NCBI RefSeq assembly: GCF_026191355.1
Contig: NZ_JAPHOQ010000007.1
Span: 171,663-235,662 of the forward strand
Source of the DNA: Legionella sheltonii
Lineage (GTDB): Bacteria; Pseudomonadota; Gammaproteobacteria; Legionellales; Legionellaceae
Length of the DNA stretch: 64,000 bases
Direction: 5' to 3'
Shown here: piece by piece, positions 55,794 through 64,000 of the stretch
Position numbering within the stretch: position 1 is the first letter of the stretch
How the letters are laid out: each line of letters starts with the position of its first letter
Position numbers and translations under genes: made by a program
The notes under the pieces: generated by a model
What the model was told of the DNA's origin: nothing
Seen by the model: only the letters and a program-made list of their open reading frames with translations
The model's database searches: none

Positions 55794-57350
55794 TTACAAC
55801 TTAGGGGTATAATCTAAGCCAATATTCCAAGGCAACAGTTTTTCATAATCATCAACACTGTTGCAAAGAGGAGCGTTCTTTAACAACATGACATAGTAAT
55901 GATAAGGGTCGAGATTGTGTAATTTAGCCGTTCTGATGATACTGAAGTGTAAACACAAGGCCTCAGCACCTTCAACAGAGGCGCAAAACAAGAAGTTCTT
56001 TCGAGCAATGACCAAGGGTTTGATTTCTTGTTCAGTAAGATTGTTATCGATTTCCAGACGCCCATCATCTAAAAAGCGCATCAGTCCATCTCTATATTTA
56101 ACACAGTAATTGAGTGCTTTCCCAAGCGGTGATTGGGGCAAAGTTGTAGGATAGACCTTATCAACCCATGTATTAAAGGCTTCCATGAGTGGTTTGGATT
56201 TTTCCTGACGCAACTGGTGACGTTGGTCTGGATTCAGTTGATTATTTTTAGCCTCACGCTCTATTTTATAAAGCTCTTTAAAAAAGCGCATGGCTTCTTT
56301 GGCAATGCCTTTGCCTTTATTAGATTGGGCAATAGGTTCAAATTTTCTGCGCGCATGCGCGTTGCAATTGACAATGTGCGCATTGCTGCTACCCACAAGT
56401 TCAAAAAAATTGTCACCATCGACATGTAAATAGCCATTGAATCCGACAAACCAATCGTAAATAAATTGTTTGTGCTCCACATCGTTGTAGTCATAAAGAA
56501 TAACGGATTTATCCGGTGGTCCACCCCGAATGCAATACACATAGGATTTGGTTTCTGCTTTTCTTCCAGGCTCATGCAAGACCTGCAAGGTCGTTGCATC
56601 ACAACTGGCCACATCATACTCAATCACACTGTCTTTCAACAGATTATAAATGGGACGCAGTGGTGTCATTAACTCAATGAGCCAGCGCGCCATGGTTTGG
56701 CGTGAGCAATCAATACCATGTCGTTCGCTGAGTTGTCGCTCCAGATGGTACAGTGGTTGCCTGTCATCCAGCTTGCTGACCACCAGGAATGATAAAAACT
56801 CTTCTGTTGCTTTAATTTTGGGGAGAATTTGTTTGGGCGCTGCTGCGGTTACGATTTGATTCTCGCATCCTTTAGTGCAAGCAACTACTTCACGTCGTTG
56901 CTCCACAATTTCGATGACGCAAGGTTGGTAATGCAGTAGCTCTTTGGTTTCATAACGAATCACTGTTTTGCATGCACCACAGGCACATTGCTTGTCTTCA
57001 TCAGATACCGGAATAATTTCAATGCGACGGGGTAGTTCTTTCTGCGCTTTTTTATTCTTCTTTCTTGTATGGGCAGCCACTGGTGTCATTTCTTCGGTCT
57101 GCTCACCGCTTGCTTCAGCCTGAGAAAAAATGCTCTGATTATTTTCAAACAAAGACAGCTGAGGATTTTCAGGGTCAATATAACGCTCAGAGCGCTTGCC
57201 AAAACGGTGACGGCGTAGCTCCATGATTTGTGCTTTTAAAGAATCATAGGCTTCCGCGTAGTGTTCATTGCGTGCTTGAGATAGAGCAAGCTCTGCTTTT
57301 AATGCGAGTATTTCGTTACTTAATTGCTCTATTTTTTCTTCGTACATCAT
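55794..57350 (-). CDS. tnpC: IS66 transposase TnpC (copy 2)
   Basis: Identical in sequence to the 518-residue transposase of copy 1: zinc-ribbon CACGAC, DDE residues in ASCDATTLQV, HVDGDNFF and RLEIDNNLTE. It is intact, so the second copy should also be able to move. Confidence 0.95.
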   Translation of the reverse strand: MMYEEKIEQLSNEILALKAELALSQARNEHYAEAYDSLKAQIMELRRHRFGKRSERYIDPENPQLSLFENNQSIFSQAEASGEQTEEMTPVAAHTRKKNKKAQKELPRRIEIIPVSDEDKQCACGACKTVIRYETKELLHYQPCVIEIVEQRREVVACTKGCENQIVTAAAPKQILPKIKATEEFLSFLVVSKLDDRQPLYHLERQLSERHGIDCSRQTMARWLIELMTPLRPIYNLLKDSVIEYDVASCDATTLQVLHEPGRKAETKSYVYCIRGGPPDKSVILYDYNDVEHKQFIYDWFVGFNGYLHVDGDNFFELVGSSNAHIVNCNAHARRKFEPIAQSNKGKGIAKEAMRFFKELYKIEREAKNNQLNPDQRHQLRQEKSKPLMEAFNTWVDKVYPTTLPQSPLGKALNYCVKYRDGLMRFLDDGRLEIDNNLTEQEIKPLVIARKNFLFCASVEGAEALCLHFSIIRTAKLHNLDPYHYYVMLLKNAPLCNSVDDYEKLLPWNIGLDYTPKL

Positions 57351-57435
57351 GTTGAAATGGCACCTGTTTGCTGAGTCAATTATATCACATTACGTTGATT
57401 TTAAAAACAAATTAATCGTTTTTTGTAAATTATTT

Positions 57436-57786
57436 CTAATAGAAATTCGTAGCCAATACTTCCGGCAACAATGTGTGTTTTGCAAAATCCAATCCTGAGA
57501 GCAGCCAGCTTAATTGGTCATTGGTAAGGCTCATGACCGCGTCATCGTGTTTGGGAAATTTTAGTTTTCCTTGCTCCAATCGCTTATAACAGAGCCAAAA
57601 CCCATTTCGCTCCCACCACAGCATTTTTATTTTATTGGCTTGGCGGTTTCTGAAAAGAAAAATTTGCCCTGATGTGGGGTTCAACTGAAGATGGTCGGAA
57701 ATCAACATCACCAGTCCATCAATTTGTCGCCTAAAATCAATAGGCTTTGGATAGAGCCATATGCTTGCATTAAATGATAAAAACAT
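57436..57786 (-). CDS. tnpB: IS66 Orf2-type protein TnpB (copy 2)
   Basis: 116 residues, identical to copy 1 (WLYPKPIDFRRQIDGL). The start follows the tnpA stop by two bases. Confidence 0.92.
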   Translation of the reverse strand: MFLSFNASIWLYPKPIDFRRQIDGLVMLISDHLQLNPTSGQIFLFRNRQANKIKMLWWERNGFWLCYKRLEQGKLKFPKHDDAVMSLTNDQLSWLLSGLDFAKHTLLPEVLATNFY

Positions 57787-57788
57787 GG

Positions 57789-58115
57789 CTAACCCCACAA
57801 GGACAACAACATTGGCAATAAAGTCTGGTCGTGAATTTTTAGCTCATGCCCATTGTTCAATACCAAGGTGCATACTGTCTCTGGAGCTCTTTGTGTCAGC
57901 TTATTTAATTGAATCGGTACTAATTTGGATGAAGCTATTTCTTCCCGATACTTTCGCTCCCAATAGCCAAATTGATGGTAGTTTAATTGATGCTTTCGAC
58001 AGTACGTTACTCGCGACAAACCACTTTCTTTTTGATGCGTTACATGCTCCATCCATCTCTGTTCTTTCGTGCCATCTGTTTCTTGGGGGGATATAATTTG
58101 TGGGGATATATTCAT
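57789..58115 (-). CDS. tnpA: IS66 accessory protein TnpA (copy 2)
   Basis: 108 residues, identical to the copy-1 protein, with the HTH-like region SGLSRVTYCRKHQLNYHQ. Confidence 0.88.
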   Translation of the reverse strand: MNISPQIISPQETDGTKEQRWMEHVTHQKESGLSRVTYCRKHQLNYHQFGYWERKYREEIASSKLVPIQLNKLTQRAPETVCTLVLNNGHELKIHDQTLLPMLLSLWG

Positions 58116-58198
58116 CGTACTCTCCTCTCTAAATTGATGTTGCAGAGTATGACGAAACGGAGATAATTATTAAATTATGTAGTTGCTGGCGCGCTTAC

Positions 58199-58206
58199 AG
58201 ATATGC
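58199..58206. repeat. 8-bp target-site duplication, right copy
   Basis: AGATATGC immediately right of IS66 copy 2, matching 55755-55762 exactly. Confidence 0.93.
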
Positions 58207-58529
58207 TATTTTTGCCTAAAAATTGTTGGCATTATACGACCTATCTTGAAGCCTCAGCTGCGGCCACCTATATTTTTTACCCTCGAAAATTTTTTCAATT
58301 TTATGGATATTTTACGGGTTACTTTTTTATGGGATATAAATCACCGAATGGTTTTAGAATTTGCGATTGGCCATTATTTGAAAAGTTTAGTCGGCGTTAT
58401 GCCTTAGCAGAAGGGAAAAAGAAGTATTTATTTAAAATAATTGAAATACTTTCATACATAATTCTGCTCCCAACAATCAGTATTCTTACTCTAATTTCCT
58501 TTAAACTAAAACCGCGAAGAGTTTATTAA
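58207..58529 (+). pseudogene. JmjC/cupin-8-like oxygenase, 3' fragment
   Basis: Removing the IS and one octamer joins GGA GAT ATG to CTA TTT TTG, reading GDMLFLPKNCWHYTTYLEAS. That is the conserved strand with the distal metal histidine (WHYT) of cupin-8/JmjC oxygenases. The joined gene is 948 bp (315 residues) with a hydrophobic C-terminal segment (about 285-305, IILLPTISILTLISF). The precise fit shows the gene was intact before the insertion. Confidence 0.88.
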
Positions 58530-58571
58530 TCTCCCCAAAAAAATACTGCTATCAAGGCATGTCACCTTGTT

Positions 58572-58620
58572 GCCGGGTGAGGGGTCGCAAAACTCGGGTT
58601 TGACTTTGCCATCACCCAGG
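58572..58620. repeat. Dispersed GCCGGGTGA repeat
   Basis: GCCGGGTGA (58572-58580) pairs with TCACCCAGG (58612-58620) apart from one end base and one mismatch. A diverged member of the CCCGG palindrome family, placed between the oxygenase remnant and the slipin gene. Confidence 0.5.
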
Positions 58621-58638
58621 CTCTAGTCCTAATTTAAG

Positions 58639-59394
58639 TTATGGTTTCCTTGATGCCATATTGGATAAAATATCACCCAGCTCCATCGGCATTGGGAACA
58701 CAATTGTTGAGTTGTTATTGCTGGCTATAGCGGCCAAGGTCTGCAAATAACGTAACTGCATCGCTTGCGGCTGCTTTGCCAATACTTGTGACGCTTCCAA
58801 TAATTTTGCTGAGGCTTGCAACTCTCCTTCGGCATGAATCACTTTAGCTCGTCGTTCACGTTCAGCTTCCGCCTGTCTGGCAATTGCACGAATCATACTT
58901 TCATCCAAATCAACGCGCTTAATTTCGACATTGGACACCTTGATGCCCCAGTTGTCTGTCTGTGCATCCAATATTTTTTGTACGTCACTATTTAACTGTT
59001 CGCGCTCGGAAAGCATTTCATCCAGTTCATGTTGACCCAGCACAGAACGTAGTGTCGTTTGTGCCAATTGGCTGGTTGCTTCATAATAATTTTCTACCTG
59101 GATAATTGCATTTTCTGGTGCCACGACACGAAAGTATAAGACGGCGTTGACCCTCACAGAAACGTTATCTTTGGAAATTACGTCTTGGCTGGGAACATCC
59201 ATAACGATGGTACGTAAGTCGACTCGTACCACTTGTTGAATTACTGGAATAATCAGTACTAAACCAGGTCCTTTAACTCGCCAAAAACGACCTAACATAA
59301 ACACGACACCCCGTTCATATTCTCTAAATACTTTAACTGCTGATATCAAAAGCAGCAGGATCAGCACTACGACTACCGTTAAAAAAGGTCCCAT
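58639..59394 (-). CDS. Slipin/stomatin-like SPFH (band 7) membrane protein
   Basis: 251 residues from the ATG at 59394, which has AAGGAGGG 5 bases upstream and follows the nfeD stop by two bases. An N-terminal membrane segment (about 3-20) is followed by the band-7 domain: [37 protein letters not shown] and the helical [20 protein letters not shown]. Slipins form membrane-scaffold rings and are commonly partnered with NfeD proteases, as here. Role: membrane organisation or quality control (family inference). Confidence 0.92.
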   Translation of the reverse strand: MGPFLTVVVVLILLLLISAVKVFREYERGVVFMLGRFWRVKGPGLVLIIPVIQQVVRVDLRTIVMDVPSQDVISKDNVSVRVNAVLYFRVVAPENAIIQVENYYEATSQLAQTTLRSVLGQHELDEMLSEREQLNSDVQKILDAQTDNWGIKVSNVEIKRVDLDESMIRAIARQAEAERERRAKVIHAEGELQASAKLLEASQVLAKQPQAMQLRYLQTLAAIASNNNSTIVFPMPMELGDILSNMASRKP

Positions 59395-59396
59395 TT

Positions 59397-60752
59397 TTAC
59401 CCTCCTTGATTCGCTGCATCTTCTTCGATTTCCAATACTAGACCCGAAGTTGCAATGACTGTTATTGGTTTGTTTACGGCAATAAATTTTTTTGAACGAA
59501 CGCTCCAAATTTCTCCATGAATCATTGCTTGTCCTTCCAGATTAATGTCGCCAAGTGTGCGTCCTTTAGCTCCTATCAATACACCTACACCATGTTTTAC
59601 ACTTTGCCGTCTTGCTTTTATCGCCATACCGAGCAAGATTACAAAAAGGAGGATATTCACTAACACCATAGCCGCTATTGCTGACCATGCGATGTGGTAC
59701 AACGCATTATTTGTATCTAGTAACATGATAGAACCAATAATAAATGCAATTGTGCCCCCGCCACCTAAAGATCCATAAGCGGGTATAAATGCTTCCGCGA
59801 TGATAAACCCTATTCCCAACACAATAAGGAAAAAACCCGCATAATTAATCGGTAATAATTGGAATGCATAAAGTGCAATACACATTGATATAACACCAAT
59901 TACTCCGGGAAATAGATGTCCTGGATTGACCAATTCAAAAAAAATACCATATATTCCTAGTAACAACAGCAGATATGCCACAGTTGGATCAGTAATTATT
60001 GATAAAAATCGGGTACGCCAATCAGGCTCAATTCGCTGAATGTGTGGATTGCTGGTATTGAGTTTGATGTTTTGATTGTTTTGCATTACTGATACACCAT
60101 TTAACTGCGTCAGTAAGTCTTTTTCATCCGTTGCAATGTAGTTAATGACTCCTGCTTTTAAAGCTTCTGTAGCGGTTAAGGTCTCTGCATTCTTGACAGC
60201 CTTTTGTGCAAAATCAGGATTTCGTCCTCTGAGCTGGGCCAATGAGCGTAGTGTTGCCTCAGCATCATTAGTAATTTTTTTCTCCATGGTTGTTTGCTTA
60301 TTGGAGGTCTCACTGCCAAAACCTGTAGCGTCTAAATTGACGGGACTTGCCGCTCCCAATTGAGTTCCTGGTGCCATAGCTGCCAAAGTGCTGGCATAAA
60401 GCAAATAGGTTCCGGCACTGGCTGCACGCGCACCATGTGGGCTAACATAAGTTACGATAGGAATATTCGATGATAAAAATTTTTGAATTATGGAACGCAT
60501 GGCTTCATCAAGCCCTCCGGGAGTATCAAGAGTGATCAGGATTAAATCTGCTTGTTGTGCTTTATCAATATTACGTACCACATAGTCTACGGTAGCTGGA
60601 CCAATTGGTCCTTTGATATTGAGTTCAATCACTTTTGATGCGTAAGCAGAGGAATAGATGATTAAAATAGCTAACAAACCGAGCTGGAATATGAATGTCA
60701 TGATACCCGAAGGTGTGAGTTTGGACCTTGGCATGCTGTACGATTTACACAT
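59397..60752 (-). CDS. NfeD-family membrane serine protease (NfeD1b type)
   Basis: 451 residues with an N-terminal signal/anchor and a ClpP-like periplasmic protease domain ([11 protein letters not shown]; nucleophile Ser in [11 protein letters not shown], base Lys probably in TMEKKITND). Four or five membrane helices (about 250-385) and a C-terminal OB-fold ([14 protein letters not shown] onward) follow. This is the long NfeD form that cleaves hydrophobic segments of its slipin partner in archaeal homologues. ATG 60752 is preceded by AAAGGA. It heads the nfeD-slipin operon. Confidence 0.92.
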   Translation of the reverse strand: MCKSYSMPRSKLTPSGIMTFIFQLGLLAILIIYSSAYASKVIELNIKGPIGPATVDYVVRNIDKAQQADLILITLDTPGGLDEAMRSIIQKFLSSNIPIVTYVSPHGARAASAGTYLLYASTLAAMAPGTQLGAASPVNLDATGFGSETSNKQTTMEKKITNDAEATLRSLAQLRGRNPDFAQKAVKNAETLTATEALKAGVINYIATDEKDLLTQLNGVSVMQNNQNIKLNTSNPHIQRIEPDWRTRFLSIITDPTVAYLLLLLGIYGIFFELVNPGHLFPGVIGVISMCIALYAFQLLPINYAGFFLIVLGIGFIIAEAFIPAYGSLGGGGTIAFIIGSIMLLDTNNALYHIAWSAIAAMVLVNILLFVILLGMAIKARRQSVKHGVGVLIGAKGRTLGDINLEGQAMIHGEIWSVRSKKFIAVNKPITVIATSGLVLEIEEDAANQGG

Positions 60753-60890
60753 GCTCCTTTCCTTTATGAAATACCCCGCATATGATAAAAGATAGCACAG
60801 TTTGTATTCTTTATTGCGGCGTACCTTGCGGGCAACCTGATTGCTCTAAGATTCTTTTCTTGTGATGAGATATCGTAGCCTGTATAACCA

Positions 60891-60959
60891 GGTTGGGCTT
60901 TGGTCCCAAATCCTTAGTCCAAATTCACTAGGAATTTTTTGTTGGGCCAAGGCCTAACC
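60891..60959. repeat. Long imperfect palindrome with GGTTGGGC/GCCTAACC ends
   Basis: The left arm GGTTGGGCTTTGGTCCCAA (60891-60909) matches the complement of TTGGGCCAAGGCCTAACC (60942-60959) with few mismatches; a smaller CCTTAG/CTAGG pairing lies inside. It lies between the porin gene and nfeD and is related to the hairpins at 6318 and 45498. Confidence 0.55.
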
Positions 60960-60996
60960 TACAATACGGCTAATCCATTTCTGGGGGATAGATTTT

Positions 60997-62598
60997 TTAG
61001 AAATAAACTCCAATTTGAGCCGAAACGGTATCCGCCGTGCCACCTGTTCCCACTGTAGGTGCATTTACAAGTCCTGGAGGTGCTGCACCATTAGCAAATT
61101 GATTTTTCCCGTAATCTATTTCATGTCGGTATTCGATGCTTTCTACAGTATCTTTCCAAATAGAAATATTAAATACGCCGATAAAACGTTGTTCTGGAAG
61201 ATTTAAAGCCAGTGCGTCTTTAGTCCATTGATAACCAACCCCTATGGATGAAGGTCTACTGAATGCTCTGAATGTCACATCAACTTCAGTTTGCAATGCC
61301 TGAGGCTGCGCACCTCGACCATTAAAGCTTAAATCTTGGGCCCTAAATGCCTCGACTGCGCCTACCCATTCAGCAGCAAAGTTAAAGCGGTCAAATCCTA
61401 AGTTACCGTACACATCAACTGCTTGGGTTTTACGGACTGCTTCATTTCCATTAAGCAAGGAACCAAAACCACCGAAAGTTCCTGGGTTGGGAGCAGTACT
61501 TTGCATTCCTGCCGCATCATTAATCGAACTGATGTAGCTTGCGCCCACCTCACCATGAATTTCGTTAAATGCATAGGTATATCCCGCATTCACCCCGCCT
61601 ACACCAGCTCTTCCTAGCGTGGTGTCACTTCGATAGATGTAAGTCGCGACAAATGGTCCTGTATCTTCTTGGGATTTATAACCGAGAATAAATGGCCTTG
61701 TTTTCGTGCGTGCCATGTCCAAAGTTAATGGCGAGCTAATCATGGAGCTGGAATAACGCCCAAAGGGAACATACAATTGCCCTGCTGTAAAGTAAAATGG
61801 AGTTTTATCCAGATTACCAATATTCACAAAGCCCATATTTAAGTTAAATGCTGAATTATTAATTCTTGGGCCAACCTCAGGTGGACTGGCATCATAGGCT
61901 ATCGCAATATAAGCCTCAACATTTTGGTTTAATGCAGCCGCAACATCTAACTCACTTGACCCTAGAGTTAAATCAACATTAGTACCTCCAACATAATTAC
62001 TGTTGATCATGCCTACAGGTTCGGCTTTACCACTGAGCGCAATGATTGGTCTTTCAGGGATTGGATATCCCATATTTTGATATGCTCTATATAATCTTCG
62101 ACGTTGTTGCATCAAACGAATGTCGCGGTTGATACTTGAAATATTTACAATATAGTCAGAGCCATCAAACGCAGGTCTATCCCCTAAATAGGGTGACGCG
62201 ACTACGGGCGTTCCTGCAATGTAGGTGACAACACGATTGTCCGCAACTAAGGCCGTTGGGTAAAATCCTATTGATTCTGGATGCTCTACAGGAGTGTGTA
62301 CGGATAAGGTTGATGAATGATATTTAATCATTTTATCTTGATGAGCATTATGATGCCCATGTTTTTTTCCATGCTTTTTAGGAGAGGCTGGTTCTTGTTT
62401 CTTTGCCTTTTTATTCGTATTAGATGAACGGGTCACTTTATTTGAAACAAGTTCCTTTTGTAAGGCATTTAATTGAGTTTGAAGTTGTTGTGCTTGCTTT
62501 TGCAAACGAGCAATTTGACGCTGCAACTGTTGATCATGTTCCGCATAGAGTGGCGATGACAAACAGACTAGAGCCAATATGATTTTTTTATACTGCAT
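60997..62598 (-). CDS. LbtU-like outer-membrane porin
   Basis: 533 residues from the ATG at 62598 (CAGGAG 8 bases upstream). A signal peptide ends near PLYA, followed by a coiled coil (about 22-52, QRQIARLQKQAQQLQ), a His/Lys-rich linker (about 68-88) and a long beta-barrel region ending in GVYF with a terminal Phe. The coiled-coil-plus-barrel layout matches the Legionella LbtU siderophore-porin family. Whether this paralogue carries iron chelates is inference. It is divergently unlinked from lbt genes and follows the MOMP genes. Confidence 0.75.
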   Translation of the reverse strand: MQYKKIILALVCLSSPLYAEHDQQLQRQIARLQKQAQQLQTQLNALQKELVSNKVTRSSNTNKKAKKQEPASPKKHGKKHGHHNAHQDKMIKYHSSTLSVHTPVEHPESIGFYPTALVADNRVVTYIAGTPVVASPYLGDRPAFDGSDYIVNISSINRDIRLMQQRRRLYRAYQNMGYPIPERPIIALSGKAEPVGMINSNYVGGTNVDLTLGSSELDVAAALNQNVEAYIAIAYDASPPEVGPRINNSAFNLNMGFVNIGNLDKTPFYFTAGQLYVPFGRYSSSMISSPLTLDMARTKTRPFILGYKSQEDTGPFVATYIYRSDTTLGRAGVGGVNAGYTYAFNEIHGEVGASYISSINDAAGMQSTAPNPGTFGGFGSLLNGNEAVRKTQAVDVYGNLGFDRFNFAAEWVGAVEAFRAQDLSFNGRGAQPQALQTEVDVTFRAFSRPSSIGVGYQWTKDALALNLPEQRFIGVFNISIWKDTVESIEYRHEIDYGKNQFANGAAPPGLVNAPTVGTGGTADTVSAQIGVYF

Positions 62599-62724
62599 GC
62601 GGTACTCCTGTTCATTATTTTTACTTCCACATCGGGAGGGCAGAAAATTATATCTTGGTAAACAAGGAGTGGCTAGCTTATTTTTCACAAATTTGCTTAA
62701 ATTTTGCAACTCAATGATTTGTGT

Positions 62725-62754
62725 AAAAAAAACCCATAGCGTATGTATGGGTTT
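62725..62754 (-). terminator. Intrinsic terminator of the first MOMP gene
   Basis: On the minus strand AAACCCATA-CATACGC-TATGGGTTT is followed directly by a run of T (positions 62732 to 62725). It lies 41 bases after the MOMP stop at 62795. Confidence 0.85.
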
Positions 62755-62794
62755 CAATTGAATGACTGTGATAAATTAGAGAATTGACGCTATT

Positions 62795-63757
62795 TTAGGC
62801 ATTACCAATTAATTTCAGACCAAAATAGGGACCAAAAACTCCATAATCAACTGGACGAACAGGACCAACTAAATTGGGGAATAATTGCTCTTGTAGCACG
62901 TTAAAGTAATTGACTACTTGATAGCCTGCTTGAATATTTGCCATACCTATTGGTGTAGTATGTGCATAATTAACCCCAAGTTTTGCTTCAAGGCTTGGAA
63001 CTACACCTTTTTTGCGGAAAAATACTTGTTCTACAATAGCCTCAGTCGGTGATACGATAAAACCAGCATGATACTTATTGGTTCCAATAAGGATGGAGCC
63101 TGCTCCGTTTGCGGTTAGGCTAAGTGAATTCGTAATGTAATAGGAGTAATCAATTCCGAGAACTGGTCCGATACCTTTATAATCAGTATTGTCGAATTTG
63201 GAAAATGGATTGCTTCCGATAAATGGAATTTCCTCGGTTATGTAGTAGTTTTTAGATGTCGATTCAATATTCGCATATTGTAAACCCGCATAGAACCGCA
63301 TCTTATCTCTGATGCTAAGATCGGTATACTGCCCCATAACCACGTTAACTTGGTCTATTCTATTACGACTAATTAATTCAAAAGGAGCCGGAATTGCCGG
63401 TATGCCTATTGTAGGGATCGTAAGAACACCTAAAAAATCTGTTGGATCAATGGATGTACTAAAATGCATCCAGTTAATTGTTATATCATTTCCAGTGTTA
63501 AAATGATAAGACCCTTCTAAACGATAGCCCCAATTCCAATCATTTTTAATTTCTTTATTTTGTGGCAATGCACCAAATTCTACGGATTTGGCAGGACCAT
63601 AAATTGATCTTAAATAAAGCGCTTGTGCACCAAAGTCCCAGAGATTTGTTATACATGGAACGGTAACATTACTTGGGGTGCATGCTGGACCCATGCTACC
63701 TGCAGTAGCTACGCTTGCTACCAATCCTAATACAGATATAGTTGCTTTCTTAAACAT
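62795..63757 (-). CDS. Legionella-type major outer membrane protein (MOMP/OmpS family)
   Basis: 320 residues with signal peptide MFKKATISVLGLVASVATAG. The mature start GSMGPACTPSNVTVPC and the following LWDFGAQALYL, WNWGYRLEGSYHFNTGNDI are characteristic of Legionella MOMP porins. The protein alternates beta strands and loops and ends VFGPYFGLKLIGNA. It is the abundant surface porin family that binds complement in L. pneumophila (established for OmpS). GGAG lies 6 bases upstream. A second MOMP gene lies just upstream on the same strand. Confidence 0.92.
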   Translation of the reverse strand: MFKKATISVLGLVASVATAGSMGPACTPSNVTVPCITNLWDFGAQALYLRSIYGPAKSVEFGALPQNKEIKNDWNWGYRLEGSYHFNTGNDITINWMHFSTSIDPTDFLGVLTIPTIGIPAIPAPFELISRNRIDQVNVVMGQYTDLSIRDKMRFYAGLQYANIESTSKNYYITEEIPFIGSNPFSKFDNTDYKGIGPVLGIDYSYYITNSLSLTANGAGSILIGTNKYHAGFIVSPTEAIVEQVFFRKKGVVPSLEAKLGVNYAHTTPIGMANIQAGYQVVNYFNVLQEQLFPNLVGPVRPVDYGVFGPYFGLKLIGNA

Positions 63758-63771
63758 GAATACTCCATTAG

Positions 63772-63804
63772 AAAAAAAAAGCCCATCATTAATGACGGGC
63801 TTTT
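63772..63804 (-). terminator. Intrinsic terminator of the second MOMP gene
   Basis: On the minus strand AAGCCCGTCATT pairs with AATGATGGGCTT (one mismatch) and is followed by nine T (positions 63780 to 63772). It fills most of the 71-base gap between the two MOMP genes. Confidence 0.85.
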
Positions 63805-63828
63805 ATAAGATCTTAATCAATTAAGAAA

Positions 63829-64000
63829 TTAAACATTTCCAACATACTTCAGACCGAAGTAAGGACCAGCAGCACCGAAATCAGTTGCAGTAACTGGCAA
63901 TACGGTTGCATTCAATGCATGGAAGTAGTTAAACCACATGTAACCAGCATCCAGAGTTAAATCACCTTGAGCCATTGCATAAGTGTAGTTAGCACCTAAT
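63829..64000 (-). CDS. Second MOMP-family porin, 3' end only
   Basis: The last 56 codons and stop of a gene that enters from the right edge. It reads [20 protein letters not shown], then WFNYFHAL and [13 protein letters not shown], matching the C-terminus of the neighbouring MOMP (VNYAHTT..GMANIQAGYQ, GPYFGLKLIGN). Tandem MOMP genes are known in Legionella. Confidence 0.9.
   Translation of the reverse strand, partial: LGANYTYAMAQGDLTLDAGYMWFNYFHALNATVLPVTATDFGAAGPYFGLKYVGNV

Larger units (their letters stand above)
55763..58198 (-). mobile_element. IS66-family insertion sequence, copy 2 (2436 bp), inverted
   Basis: Same ends and length as copy 1 but reversed, with tnpA, tnpB and tnpC on the minus strand. 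It is flanked by the perfect octamer AGATATGC on both sides, proving an independent, complete insertion into the oxygenase gene. Its three proteins are identical to those of copy 1, so it arrived recently. Confidence 0.95.

Noticed and set aside
52262..58198. Composite transposon formed by the two IS66 copies
   Set aside because: The 8-bp duplication flanks copy 2 alone, and the outer flanks differ, so the copies inserted independently.
1..64000. CRISPR array, tRNA or rRNA genes, prophage
   Set aside because: No regularly spaced repeats, cloverleaf-like intergenic sequence or phage genes were seen on reading both strands.

Overview
The window is chromosomal DNA of a gammaproteobacterium of the family Legionellaceae, most likely a Legionella species. 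The main evidence is a tandem pair of Legionella-type major outer membrane proteins at the right end. It is supported by an LbtU-like porin next to them, two coiled-coil membrane-type proteins of the kind Legionella secretes through Dot/Icm, several eukaryote-like enzymes, and AT-rich sequence with many short palindromic repeats. There are no phage genes, tRNA, rRNA or CRISPR arrays that I can see.

Left part (1-24.8 kb). A truncated coiled-coil/membrane gene diverges from mnmG-rsmG-parA-parB. A minus-strand respiratory cluster follows: a tetrahaem cytochrome c, then coxB (with a fused cytochrome c domain, hence caa3-type), coxA, ctaG and coxC. Next come a LysE/ArgO-type exporter, a DUF1841 gene, an HTH-DUF2975 pair, and the ubiE-ubiJ-ubiB-tatA-tatB operon, which links ubiquinone synthesis with Tat export. 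After these lie an MFS transporter, a GNAT enzyme, a fused MsrB-MsrA, an MltB-type transglycosylase and a dihaem peroxidase.

Middle part (25-51.7 kb). A long overlapping minus-strand operon runs rsmA, a MobH/TraI_2-like protein, apaH, then a TolC-MacA-MacB-type efflux system. A repeat element sits in the 5' end of the TolC-like gene. Housekeeping genes follow (panD, tatC, hspQ, fre, ubiD, rho, trxA, rsmE, fumC, ihfB, dcd). Interspersed are a candidate Dot/Icm effector, a nicotinamidase-like hydrolase, a TPR/beta-barrel protein, a human-like cystathionine beta-synthase core, an unusual overlapping pair with OTU-like features, and a DOT1-like methyltransferase with a membrane anchor.

Right part (51.8-64 kb). 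A two-gene operon (SAM methyltransferase plus JmjC/cupin-8-like oxygenase) has been broken in both genes by two IS66-family copies in opposite orientation. The copies have equal length and identical proteins. The second copy has a perfect 8-bp target duplication, so the oxygenase can be reconstructed exactly. The first lacks one and is accompanied by loss of roughly 100 bp of the methyltransferase. An NfeD-slipin operon, the LbtU-like porin and the tandem MOMP genes complete the window.

All functions are inferred by reading the sequence; no database search was run.
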